64,000 nucleotides of DNA, taken from positions 32,016-96,015 of the forward strand of contig NZ_BAIV01000025.1 of the NCBI RefSeq assembly GCF_000517545.1, given 5' to 3'. Source of the stretch: Bacteroides reticulotermitis JCM 10512 (GTDB lineage Bacteria > Bacteroidota > Bacteroidia > Bacteroidales > Bacteroidaceae). The notes beneath the pieces are model-generated. The model worked only from the letters and a program-made list of their open reading frames with translations. It did not search any database and was not told where the DNA came from. Below are positions 47,228 to 54,011 of the stretch, piece after piece (the first letter of the stretch is position 1; each line of letters begins with the position of its first letter). Both the position numbers and the translations under genes were made by a program.

Positions 47228-47590
47228 ATGAAAACTCTCTATATCATTTTGGGCAGCATTTCATTGGCATTGGGCATTATCGGCATATTTCTACCGGTGT
47301 TGCCCACAACCCCTTTTCTGCTACTTACTGCCGCACTCTACTTCAAGGGTTCACCCCGCCTCTATCAATGGCTGCTGAATCATAAATATTTCGGTCCGCA
47401 CATCCGCAACTTTCGGGAAAACAAATCCATCCCGCTCCGTGCGAAGATCATTTCTCTATCACTGATGTGGGGCACCATGCTTTATTGCATCTTTTATCTG
47501 ATTCCTTACCTATGGGTACAAATCGTATTGGCTCTCATCGCAATAGGAGTTACTTATCATATTCTTTCTTTCAAAACATTGAAAAAGTGA
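47228..47590 (+). CDS. YbaN/DUF454 inner-membrane protein
   Basis: A 120-residue membrane protein with about four hydrophobic segments: LYIILGSISLALGIIGIFLP, VLPTTPFLLLTAALYFKGSP (the P-T-T-P-F signature of DUF454), then two C-terminal helices around MWGTMLYCIFYLIPYLWVQI. Function unknown. The last 34 bp overlap the end of the convergent nucleosidase gene. Confidence 0.9.
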   Translation: MKTLYIILGSISLALGIIGIFLPVLPTTPFLLLTAALYFKGSPRLYQWLLNHKYFGPHIRNFRENKSIPLRAKIISLSLMWGTMLYCIFYLIPYLWVQIVLALIAIGVTYHILSFKTLKK

Positions 47591-48123
47591 GCAAGACCGG
47601 TGCGGGCGTCAGCTAGTTTATCTTCCCAATGCTTTACGGAATTCTGCCCGATCACGTCGGTCACATACTTTACGGAGATGAATGGAATCTCCTTCGACCG
47701 GCAGACAAAGGCCTGTGCAAAGGCTTCCATATCGACCACATCACCGGCTACGTGAACCAGTTCGGTCAGAAAGCCATCGCCGGTATTGCAAACTCCGGTT
47801 TCAGTCCAATCCCGACAAAAGCCTTTAGCTTCCAACAAAGCGGATGTGTCGATTTCACATTCCATCCCCAAATCTGACAGTTTCTGCATATCCCGGTCGA
47901 CAAACTGCCGACAAACAAAAATGGTGCCGACTTCATGATTGACCGTTCCCGCTGTTCCAATATTTAAGACTAAGTCAGGCTGCACCTGACGAATAGCTTC
48001 GGCCAGATGAAAGGTAGACTTCACTTTTCCTATTCCGGTACGTACATAGTAAAACTCGGCATCCGGCCACTTTATGTCTACAAACTCGCCCTGAACAGCG
48101 TATGTTACTAATATTTTAAGCAT
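47557..48123 (-). CDS. MTA/SAH nucleosidase-like nucleoside phosphorylase superfamily protein
   Basis: A 188-residue hydrolase of the nucleoside phosphorylase-I fold, likely 5'-methylthioadenosine/S-adenosylhomocysteine nucleosidase. Seen are VRTGIGKVKSTFHLAEAIRQ, the loop LVLNIGTAGTVNHEVGTIFV, the ribose-binding VVDMEAFAQAFVCRSKEIPF (Met-Glu pair) and VKYVTDVIGQNSVKHWEDKL with the catalytic Asp. It is shorter than E. coli MtnN (~230) but normal for Bacteroides; futalosine hydrolase is an alternative of the same fold. Confidence 0.82.
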   Translation of the reverse strand: MLKILVTYAVQGEFVDIKWPDAEFYYVRTGIGKVKSTFHLAEAIRQVQPDLVLNIGTAGTVNHEVGTIFVCRQFVDRDMQKLSDLGMECEIDTSALLEAKGFCRDWTETGVCNTGDGFLTELVHVAGDVVDMEAFAQAFVCRSKEIPFISVKYVTDVIGQNSVKHWEDKLADARTGLAHFFNVLKERI

Positions 48124-48152
48124 ATGTTTACTGATAAATAGGTTATCGAATG

Positions 48153-48160
48153 CAAAAATA
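48153..48160 (-). promoter_or_regulatory. -7 element for the nucleosidase gene
   Basis: Reads TATTTTTG on the minus strand, 29 nt before the ATG at 48123. Confidence 0.5.
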
Positions 48161-48280
48161 AGAATTTATGATCAATTTGGTTAAGAATGACCTCCAATTG
48201 ATCATAAATTCGAGGTGACGCATTTTTAGTTTGCCTGGTTTTTCACTGATTAACCAAGCAAAGTGCTACGACAAAAGCAC

Positions 48281-48584
48281 CTATTTCACAATATAACTCT
48301 TCAGTGCCTCAACATATTCTTCAAAAGCTTCCAACTTTCGGGGTCACCTTGCAGATGGTACAAGGCATCTTTCCTTTAAACGTTTTCTTTACTTTCACAT
48401 AGCCGGCACTGCTCAGTTTCTCGATTTGTACACTCAGGTTTCCTGCTGTCGCCTTCGTCTGCTGCCGAATGTAGACAAAGTCGGCTTCATCGACAGAAAT
48501 CAGCAAAGACATTATGCCCAGACGCAGTTCGGAGTGAAGCAACGGATTTAGTTCTTTAAACATAGGCTCATTCTTTACACTCAT
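48281..48584 (-). pseudogene. Winged-helix transcriptional regulator (HTH_34-like), frameshifted near its C-terminus
   Basis: A ~100-residue MarR/ArsR-sized regulator with a single winged helix: LNPLLHSELRLGIMSLLISV, YIRQQTKATAGNLSVQIEKL (recognition helix) and wing SAGYVKVKKTFKGKMPCTIC. The listed frame ends KVTPKVGSF; another frame continues LEAFEEYVEALKSYIVK to a TAG at 48281, the usual C-terminal helix of the family. An indel at about 48335 (one extra base or two missing) reconciles them. The start at 48584 overlaps the end of the membrane-protein gene by 17 bp, so it is the last gene of a four-gene operon. Confidence 0.82.
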
Positions 48585-49158
48585 TTTTTCTATTTTCCGC
48601 ATTCAGCATATGGCTGGGTATAATCATCATCACTACAAAGTTAGCGGCAAAAACCAGGATCTGTTCCGGTGCCCGCACCACCAAACAAAGGAAGGAGAGG
48701 ATAATGCCTGCGATGCCAAAGTACACATAAACTTTGTAGTCGGCCACACAACCTGTCAAAGTGATCGATGCCGACATCAATAAACTCACAAAGAAGAGAA
48801 TGGGAATATTATAAATGAAGGCGGCTGCCGAAACCCCGAAACAGACCAAACCCATAATCAACCAGATGTATTTAATGACACGGTCGAGGTATGTTTTGGT
48901 CATCACCGGTTTCTCCCGTCTACCCAACCAAAGCATACCTACCCCTCCAAGTATTGGTATCAGCAACCAGCCCAACATGACCCATTGTTGTTGCAAAAGT
49001 ACCACTCCGGCATAGACAGCCAAAGAGGTAAGGATTGTAGCATACCCCCACAACAAAGCGGGTACACCGGCATTCTGCCGTACATTCTTCTTCGTATTCA
49101 AAATCATCTGAGAGATTAAAGCCAAGCTTTCTTTCTCGTTAAGCATTCTATCTTCCAT
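48568..49158 (-). CDS. Conserved integral membrane protein paired with winged-helix regulator
   Basis: A 196-residue protein with a short charged N-terminal segment (LNEKESLALISQMILNTKKN) and about five membrane helices (LLWGYATILTSLAVYAGVVL, YIWLIMGLVCFGVSAAAFIY, FFVSLLMSASITLTGCVADY). Bacteroidetes commonly pair such a protein with an HTH_34 regulator; the role is unknown. The start may be 49158 or the Met at 49146. It is preceded on the same strand by two tiny genes and the palindromic promoter region at 49451-49491. Confidence 0.8.
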   Translation of the reverse strand: MEDRMLNEKESLALISQMILNTKKNVRQNAGVPALLWGYATILTSLAVYAGVVLLQQQWVMLGWLLIPILGGVGMLWLGRREKPVMTKTYLDRVIKYIWLIMGLVCFGVSAAAFIYNIPILFFVSLLMSASITLTGCVADYKVYVYFGIAGIILSFLCLVVRAPEQILVFAANFVVMMIIPSHMLNAENRKNECKE

Positions 49159-49197
49159 ATTTTTACTGTTTTATATTTCTATTCATACACCTTTTTA

Positions 49198-49284
49198 TTA
49201 TAAATCCCGGTTTAACGCTCCTTGCACCATATAAATCATGGCAACCAGGTAAACGATTAAAATCTTTATGACGATCGCTTCCAT
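49198..49284 (-). CDS. Predicted 28-residue single-span membrane peptide
   Basis: Encodes MEAIVIKILIVYLVAMIYMV followed by QGALNRDL: one continuous hydrophobic helix with an acidic first residue and polar tail. It lies 8 bp downstream of the 34-residue gene and 39 bp upstream of the membrane-protein gene, all on the same strand behind one promoter. Too short for routine gene calling; support is its hydrophobic coding pattern and position. It might be a modulator of the five-helix neighbour (inference). Confidence 0.5.
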   Translation of the reverse strand: MEAIVIKILIVYLVAMIYMVQGALNRDL

Positions 49285-49292
49285 AGGCTAAC

Positions 49293-49397
49293 TTATTTTC
49301 CGGTTACCGGAAGCAAACCGTCATTCCACCCGTTCATTTCTAGAGTCCTCAGCTGGGAGTTCTCTTTTCTTTGCGCTTTCTCATCCAATTTATCCAT
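49293..49397 (-). CDS. Predicted 34-residue small protein
   Basis: Encodes MDKLDEKAQRKENSQLRTLE followed by MNGWNDGLLPVTGK, a charged soluble peptide. Its ATG is 54 nt downstream of the minus-strand -7 element at 49452-49459, so it is the first gene of the operon leading to the winged-helix regulator. No family recognised. Confidence 0.45.
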   Translation of the reverse strand: MDKLDEKAQRKENSQLRTLEMNGWNDGLLPVTGK

Positions 49398-49450
49398 AAC
49401 ATTTACCTTTTAATAATTAGAACTAAGTCTATCTTTGAATTCGAATCCGC

Positions 49451-49491
49451 TGCAAATATAAATGGTTTATTTTATAAACCATTTATATTTG
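49451..49491. promoter_or_regulatory. Perfect 18-bp inverted repeat holding two mirror-image -7 elements
   Basis: GCAAATATAAATGGTTTA (49451-49468) is repeated in inverted form at 49474-49491 around TTTTA. Each arm contains a TATATTTG -7 box: minus strand at 49452-49459 driving the small-gene/membrane-protein/regulator operon, plus strand at 49483-49490 where no real gene follows (only a 9-codon frame at about 49517). The arrangement is what an autoregulating winged-helix repressor would bind. Confidence 0.7.
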
Positions 49492-49635
49492 CAAACTATT
49501 TTAGATAAAAATATAAATGAGCCAGAAGAAGACACTAACCAGCTAGAAAAAACGCCCTCTAAACAGGTATTCACGAAGATTAGAATGCTAAGAAGCCAAA
49601 CCGCTTTCTCTAAGTCCCGTTCTTGCATCGGCTAA

Positions 49636-49725
49636 TTCGTTCCACCTGGGTGTCTGTTTCGTTCCACCCGGGTTATCCTTTCGTTCGTCCCAGGTATTTG
49701 TTTCGTTCGACCCGGGTCGAACGAA
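49636..49725. repeat. Four-unit tandem repeat with exact 22-nt period, last unit palindromic
   Basis: Units at 49636, 49658, 49680 and 49702, each beginning TTCGTTC and with core (C/G)ACC(C/T)GGGT; the last 5-6 nt vary. Unit four with the next 2 nt (49702-49725) is a perfect 24-bp palindrome. A 60-codon minus-strand frame crossing it is not a real gene. The rest of the 654-bp gap (49398-50051) holds the palindrome at 49451-49491 and the promoter at 50002-50031, nothing else. Confidence 0.85.
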
Positions 49726-50001
49726 CCGGACTTTAAAACAAAGTAAATAAACACAGCTGCGAGGATGAATGTATCTATTTCATTATCAATACATAACCAT
49801 TTAGAATCGTTCACAAAGTCTCAAGCATTCGATCCGCCAATAACGCACCCATTCCACCGATACGGCAAACATACCCCGGACTCGTTTCAGAAAATTGCAA
49901 CTCATCTGCAATAAGTGCCAGCTAAAAAGACAAATTTCTACTCAAACATAGAGGTGTCTTTACTATTTAAGGTAAAAAAGAGCATTTTCTCTCTAAAAGT
50001 T

Positions 50002-50031
50002 TTTGTAATATCAGAGTTAATCGTATTTTTG
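50002..50031 (+). promoter_or_regulatory. Complete promoter (TTTG-N18-TATTTTTG) of the zapA locus
   Basis: -33 TTTG at 50002-50005, -7 TATTTTTG at 50024-50031, 20 nt before the ATG at 50052, which rules out the in-frame start at 50031. Confidence 0.65.
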
Positions 50032-50051
50032 TGTACAATTTTGGTGTAGTA

Positions 50052-50345
50052 ATGACTGAAGAAGAAAAAAAGTTAGTAAATACCTTCGAAACGAAACTAC
50101 GGCATTTGATCTATCTATATGATGAATTAAAACGAGAGAATGCCGAGTTAAAGCAGCTCCTTCACATGGAGAAGCTGAGAAACGAAACGGTACAAGCTGA
50201 ATTTAAAAATTTGGAGACAAACTACACAAACCTAAAAACAGCTACGGCAATCAGCCTTAACGGCAGCGATGTAAAAGAGACAAAGCTGCGATTGTCAAAA
50301 TTAGTGCGTGAAGTCGATAAATGCATCGCTTTATTAAGTGAATGA
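50052..50345 (+). CDS. Coiled-coil protein upstream of zapA (ZapB-like position)
   Basis: A 97-residue protein predicted to be one long coiled coil over residues ~10-70 (LRHLIYLYDELKRENAELKQ, LLHMEKLRNETVQAEFKNLE), with a C-terminal helix LRLSKLVREVDKCIALLSE. It lies 14 bp upstream of zapA, in the order coiled-coil/zapA/rny seen across Bacteroidetes, and is probably a division-linked partner of ZapA; this is inference from position and structure. Confidence 0.8.
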   Translation: MTEEEKKLVNTFETKLRHLIYLYDELKRENAELKQLLHMEKLRNETVQAEFKNLETNYTNLKTATAISLNGSDVKETKLRLSKLVREVDKCIALLSE

Positions 50346-50359
50346 AATAAAAAAGATGT

Positions 50360-50650
50360 ATGAACGATAAGATAAAAATAAACTTGCAAATAGCCGATTC
50401 TAACTATCCACTTACAATTGAACGTAAGGATGAAGCGATGGTGAGAGAAGCGGCTAAACAGGTAAATAATAGGCTTAATGCATACCGGGAACGTTACAAA
50501 AATTTGGGTTCTGAGAAAATAATAGCCATGGTTGCCTACCAGTTTTCTTATGAAAAACTACAATTATTGGAGCGTAATGATACGGGTCCATACACAGCCA
50601 AAATGGAAGAATTGACTGAGTTGCTGGAGAACTGCTTCAAAGAAGAGTAA
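50360..50650 (+). CDS. zapA: Cell division protein ZapA
   Basis: A 96-residue FtsZ-ring stabiliser. The N-terminal globular part (INLQIADSNYPLTIERKDEA) and the central helix (VREAAKQVNNRLNAYRERYK, then SEKIIAMVAYQFSYEKLQLL) match the ZapA family. Second gene of the coiled-coil/zapA unit; a strong hairpin follows before RNase Y. Confidence 0.92.
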   Translation: MNDKIKINLQIADSNYPLTIERKDEAMVREAAKQVNNRLNAYRERYKNLGSEKIIAMVAYQFSYEKLQLLERNDTGPYTAKMEELTELLENCFKEE

Positions 50651-50686
50651 AACTCCGAAGTTCAATCAATGAAACTAAAAATTCAT

Positions 50687-50730
50687 GCACTGCAAAATAT
50701 CCAAGTAAGAACACGGATATTTAGCGGTGC
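50687..50730 (+). terminator. Large hairpin with T tract between zapA and rny
   Basis: 50687-50702 pairs with 50715-50730 over 16 bp with one mismatch and one G-U around a 12-nt loop; GTTTTTATTT follows. It looks like an intrinsic terminator or attenuator. RNase Y begins 36 bp downstream without its own TAnnTTTG box, so partial read-through may set its level. Confidence 0.75.
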
Positions 50731-50766
50731 GTTTTTATTTATATATACTTTAAATTATAATGTAGA

Positions 50767-52302
50767 ATGATAGCAACAATAGTAGCATCAATCGCTTGTT
50801 TTATCGTAGGAGGAGGCCTGACATACGTACTATTCCGTTACGCATTGAAGTCCAGATACGATAAAGTCCTGAAAGAAGCAGAGACTGAAGCGGAAGTGAT
50901 TAAGAAAAACAAATTGCTGGAAGTAAAGGAGAAATTCCTCAACAAGAAAGCCGATTTAGAGAAAGAAGTTTCTCAGCGCAATCAAAGAATCCAACAAGCT
51001 GAAAATAAATTGAAGCAGCGCGAAATGGTACTTGGCCAACGTCAAGACGAAATTCAGCGCAAAAAGATGGAAGCCGAAGCTGTAAAGGAAAACCTTGAAA
51101 CACAACTTGTCATCCTCAACAAGAAAAAGGAAGAGTTAGATAAACTGCAACAGCAGGAAATTGACAAACTCGAAACAATCTCCGGACTATCTGCCGACGA
51201 AGCTAAAGAACGCTTGGTGGAATCGCTGAAAGAAGAAGCTAAAACACAGGCTCAATCCTATATCAATGATATTATGGATGATGCTAAACTAACAGCTAGC
51301 AAAGAAGCGAAACGCATCGTTATCCAATCAATTCAACGAGTAGCAACCGAAACCGCGATCGAAAATTCCGTTACCGTATTCCACATCGAATCGGACGAGA
51401 TCAAAGGACGTATTATCGGCCGTGAAGGACGTAACATCCGCGCGTTGGAAGCAGCTACCGGTGTTGAAATTGTAGTAGACGATACTCCGGAAGCCATTGT
51501 GCTTTCCGCTTTTGACCCGGTTCGCCGTGAAGTTGCCCGTCTGGCCCTCCATCAGTTGGTTACCGACGGACGTATTCACCCGGCTCGTATCGAAGAGGTA
51601 GTATCTAAGGTACGCAAACAGGTGGAAGAAGAAATTATCGAAACAGGTAAACGTACAACTATCGACTTAGGTATACACGGGTTGCACCCTGAACTGATTC
51701 GTATCATCGGTAAAATGAAATACCGCTCTTCTTACGGACAGAACTTATTGCAACATGCGCGCGAAACAGCCAATCTTTGTGCGGTAATGGCATCAGAGTT
51801 AGGCCTGAATCCGAAAAAAGCCAAACGTGCCGGCCTGCTACATGATATTGGTAAAGTGCCCGATGAAGAACCGGAATTGCCACATGCTTTACTCGGTATG
51901 AAGTTGGCGGAAAAATACAAAGAGAAACCGGATATCTGCAACGCAATCGGTGCTCACCATGACGAAACAGAGATGACCAGCCTATTGGCTCCTATCGTAC
52001 AGGTTTGCGATGCCATCTCCGGTGCACGCCCGGGAGCTCGCCGTGAAATCGTAGAAGCTTATATCAAACGTCTGAACGACCTCGAACAACTGGCTATGGC
52101 CTATCCAGGTGTAACCAAGACATATGCTATTCAAGCCGGACGTGAGCTTCGTGTAATCGTTGGAGCGGATAAAATAGACGACAAGCAAACTGAAAGCCTG
52201 TCAGGCGAAATCGCGAAGAAGATTCAGGACGAAATGACTTATCCGGGACAAGTGAAAATTACTGTTATTCGTGAGACACGTGCGGTAAGCTTTGCCAAGT
52301 AA
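50767..52302 (+). CDS. rny: Ribonuclease Y
   Basis: A 511-residue membrane-anchored endoribonuclease that initiates mRNA decay. Domains in order: N-terminal membrane helix (~3-24), long coiled coil (~30-180), KH RNA-binding domain (~200-265, GRIIGREGRNIRALEAATGV) and the HD catalytic domain (~325-420, AKRAGLLHDIGKVPDEEPEL, then IGAHHDETEM), followed by the C-terminal region ending RETRAVSFAK. Length and motifs are typical. A terminator follows at 52357-52381. Confidence 0.97.
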   Translation: MIATIVASIACFIVGGGLTYVLFRYALKSRYDKVLKEAETEAEVIKKNKLLEVKEKFLNKKADLEKEVSQRNQRIQQAENKLKQREMVLGQRQDEIQRKKMEAEAVKENLETQLVILNKKKEELDKLQQQEIDKLETISGLSADEAKERLVESLKEEAKTQAQSYINDIMDDAKLTASKEAKRIVIQSIQRVATETAIENSVTVFHIESDEIKGRIIGREGRNIRALEAATGVEIVVDDTPEAIVLSAFDPVRREVARLALHQLVTDGRIHPARIEEVVSKVRKQVEEEIIETGKRTTIDLGIHGLHPELIRIIGKMKYRSSYGQNLLQHARETANLCAVMASELGLNPKKAKRAGLLHDIGKVPDEEPELPHALLGMKLAEKYKEKPDICNAIGAHHDETEMTSLLAPIVQVCDAISGARPGARREIVEAYIKRLNDLEQLAMAYPGVTKTYAIQAGRELRVIVGADKIDDKQTESLSGEIAKKIQDEMTYPGQVKITVIRETRAVSFAK

Positions 52303-52356
52303 AGCAACGTTCAAAGAATATACTATAAAAAAAGGCGGTTATCAATCCGTAGCAGG

Positions 52357-52381
52357 GGCCGGGAGTTTTATTCTTCCGGCC
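52357..52381 (+). terminator. Intrinsic terminator after rny
   Basis: GGCCGGGAG (52357-52365) pairs with CTTCCGGCC (52373-52381) with one G-U, followed by TTCTTTTTA. Confidence 0.8.
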
Positions 52382-52592
52382 TTCTTTTTATCCGCACCAC
52401 TCCCCTACACCAACACACCTAAGCAAACAGATCCCCTAGCCCCGGTTGTAGTGAGCAGCCAAATTCTCCAATCGAGCCCCTTTCTTGTAACAAGATTGTA
52501 ACATAAGCCCCATAAAACCCTCTATAAAAAGAAAAACCACATATAAAACAGCTATTTTTATGTTATACAGCATGTATTTCAAAAATAATGCC

Positions 52593-52600
52593 TATATTTG
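52593..52600 (+). promoter_or_regulatory. -7 element for the 44-residue gene
   Basis: TATATTTG, 71 nt before the ATG at 52672; no good -33 box. Confidence 0.45.
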
Positions 52601-52671
52601 CAGTGTAATTAAGAAACAAGATGTAAAACCGCTCTTCAAAATGTGGGGAGCAAAAAAAGAGGAAACAAATT

Positions 52672-52806
52672 ATGAAAAAGAATGCAAATGAAATTATGAT
52701 GTTACAGTACCGTATTAAACGTTATCAAGCCATGGGAAATGGTGCAATGTGTCAGGTATTGAACAGTAAATTACAAAAACTGCTGAGTAAGCAGCAAGCC
52801 ATGTAA
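52672..52806 (+). CDS. Conserved 44-residue protein, function unknown
   Basis: Encodes MKKNANEIMMLQYRIKRYQA then MGNGAMCQVLNSKLQKLLSK and QQAM: a basic helical peptide with one Cys. I recognise it as a short Bacteroides protein of no known role. It has its own -7 box and a dedicated terminator, and fills part of the 556-bp stretch between rny and dinB. Confidence 0.7.
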   Translation: MKKNANEIMMLQYRIKRYQAMGNGAMCQVLNSKLQKLLSKQQAM

Positions 52807-52829
52807 ACAAGCACACTTATAATATGAAT

Positions 52830-52861
52830 AAAAGCGGTAGACTTTCGAGTTTCCCGCTTTT
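52830..52861. terminator. Bidirectional terminator between the 44-residue gene and dinB
   Basis: AAAAGCGG (52830-52837) pairs with CCGCTTTT (52854-52861), with an inner ACT-TTCG-AGT stem; T tract follows on the plus strand and an A tract precedes it. Confidence 0.75.
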
Positions 52862-52862
52862 T

Positions 52863-53957
52863 TTATTCCCAATCACTAAACTCAAAGCTTAATTGTTCCC
52901 AAACGCCATGCTGCACCTCAGCCTCTTCTTTCGGGTTGGAGACGGAGAGCCCAATCAACCGAATGGGATGCTGTTCATACGATACGCTTTTCAACAGCTC
53001 CTTAGCCAACGGAAGTATGCAATCTAAAGTGCTCAGTTCCTGAGTCTGTGTAATGCTACGGGTTATCTGGCTAAAGTCGTGGAATTTAATTTTAAGCGTT
53101 AAGGTGTTTCCCGTAAACTCTGCCTCTTGTAGACGCTCCACCAACTCCACGGCAACGTGATACAGTTCGATGATAACGGAAGAATGCAGCGAAATATCCC
53201 GCTCGAGCGTACGCTCACAACCCACGGACTTTCGAATACGAACGGATTCTACGGGACGATCATCAGTTCCGCGCGCGCATTCATAATAGAGTGTACCCAC
53301 TTTACCAAAATGAGCGATAAGCATCTCCAATGAGCATTCACGCAATTGAAGTCCGTTATGAATACCTAAGAAGTGCATTCTCTTAGCGGTGACTGGGCCT
53401 ACACCCCAAAAAGATTCAATGGGAAGTTGTGCGATGAAATCGAGCGCCTGCTCAGGATGAATGGTACACAAGCCATCCGGTTTCCGATAATCCGAAGCGA
53501 TCTTCGCCAGAAACTTATTGTAAGATACCCCCGCTGAGGCTACCAGATTAAGCTTCTCCCGAATGCGTTGTTTTATTTCCCGGGCAATATCTACCGCCAG
53601 GGCTATATTGCGTTTGTTTTCAGTTACATCCAAGAAGGCCTCATCCAGCGAAAGAGGTTCAATCACATCGGTGTAATCGTGAAAGATTTCATGTATTTGC
53701 CGGGAAACAGATTCGTATACATCCATACGCCCCCGCACAAAGATCAGCTGCGGGCACAGTCGCTTTGCTTTTAGCGAAGACATCGCGGAACGAACGCCAA
53801 AGCGACGAGCCTCATAACTGGCGGCCGCCACAACACCCCGCTCCTCGGAATAACCCACAGCCAGAGGTTTCCCTCTTAGCTCAGGGTTATCACGCTGTTC
53901 TACAGAAGCGTAGAAGGCGTCCATATCAATATGTATAATCTTACGTAGGGACATCAC
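52863..53957 (-). CDS. dinB: DNA polymerase IV (Y-family)
   Basis: A 364-residue translesion polymerase. Catalytic residues are in IIHIDMDAFYASVEQRDNPE and LSLDEAFLDVTENKRN (the D-E pair); the finger/palm motif YEARRFGVRSAMSSLKAKRL is intact, as are the helix-hairpin-helix region (FWGVGPVTAKRMHFLGI) and little-finger domain. The C-terminal WEQLSFEFSDWE contains a beta-clamp-binding motif (QLSFEF). The first codon may be 53957 or the Met at 53954. A -7 element lies at 53974-53981. Confidence 0.96.
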   Translation of the reverse strand: MMSLRKIIHIDMDAFYASVEQRDNPELRGKPLAVGYSEERGVVAAASYEARRFGVRSAMSSLKAKRLCPQLIFVRGRMDVYESVSRQIHEIFHDYTDVIEPLSLDEAFLDVTENKRNIALAVDIAREIKQRIREKLNLVASAGVSYNKFLAKIASDYRKPDGLCTIHPEQALDFIAQLPIESFWGVGPVTAKRMHFLGIHNGLQLRECSLEMLIAHFGKVGTLYYECARGTDDRPVESVRIRKSVGCERTLERDISLHSSVIIELYHVAVELVERLQEAEFTGNTLTLKIKFHDFSQITRSITQTQELSTLDCILPLAKELLKSVSYEQHPIRLIGLSVSNPKEEAEVQHGVWEQLSFEFSDWE

Positions 53958-53973
53958 ATTCGGTTAGTCAGAG

Positions 53974-53981
53974 CAAACTTA
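53974..53981 (-). promoter_or_regulatory. -7 element for dinB
   Basis: Reads TAAGTTTG on the minus strand, 16 nt before the first ATG. No LexA-type palindrome was recognised nearby. Confidence 0.45.
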
Positions 53982-54011
53982 CTACAAATCTCCCAAACCA
54001 GAAAATCATTT

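Noticed and set aside
49632..49814. A 60-codon gene on the minus strand
   Set aside because: The frame is produced by the 22-nt tandem repeat; it has no promoter box, no recognised domain and a repetitive composition.
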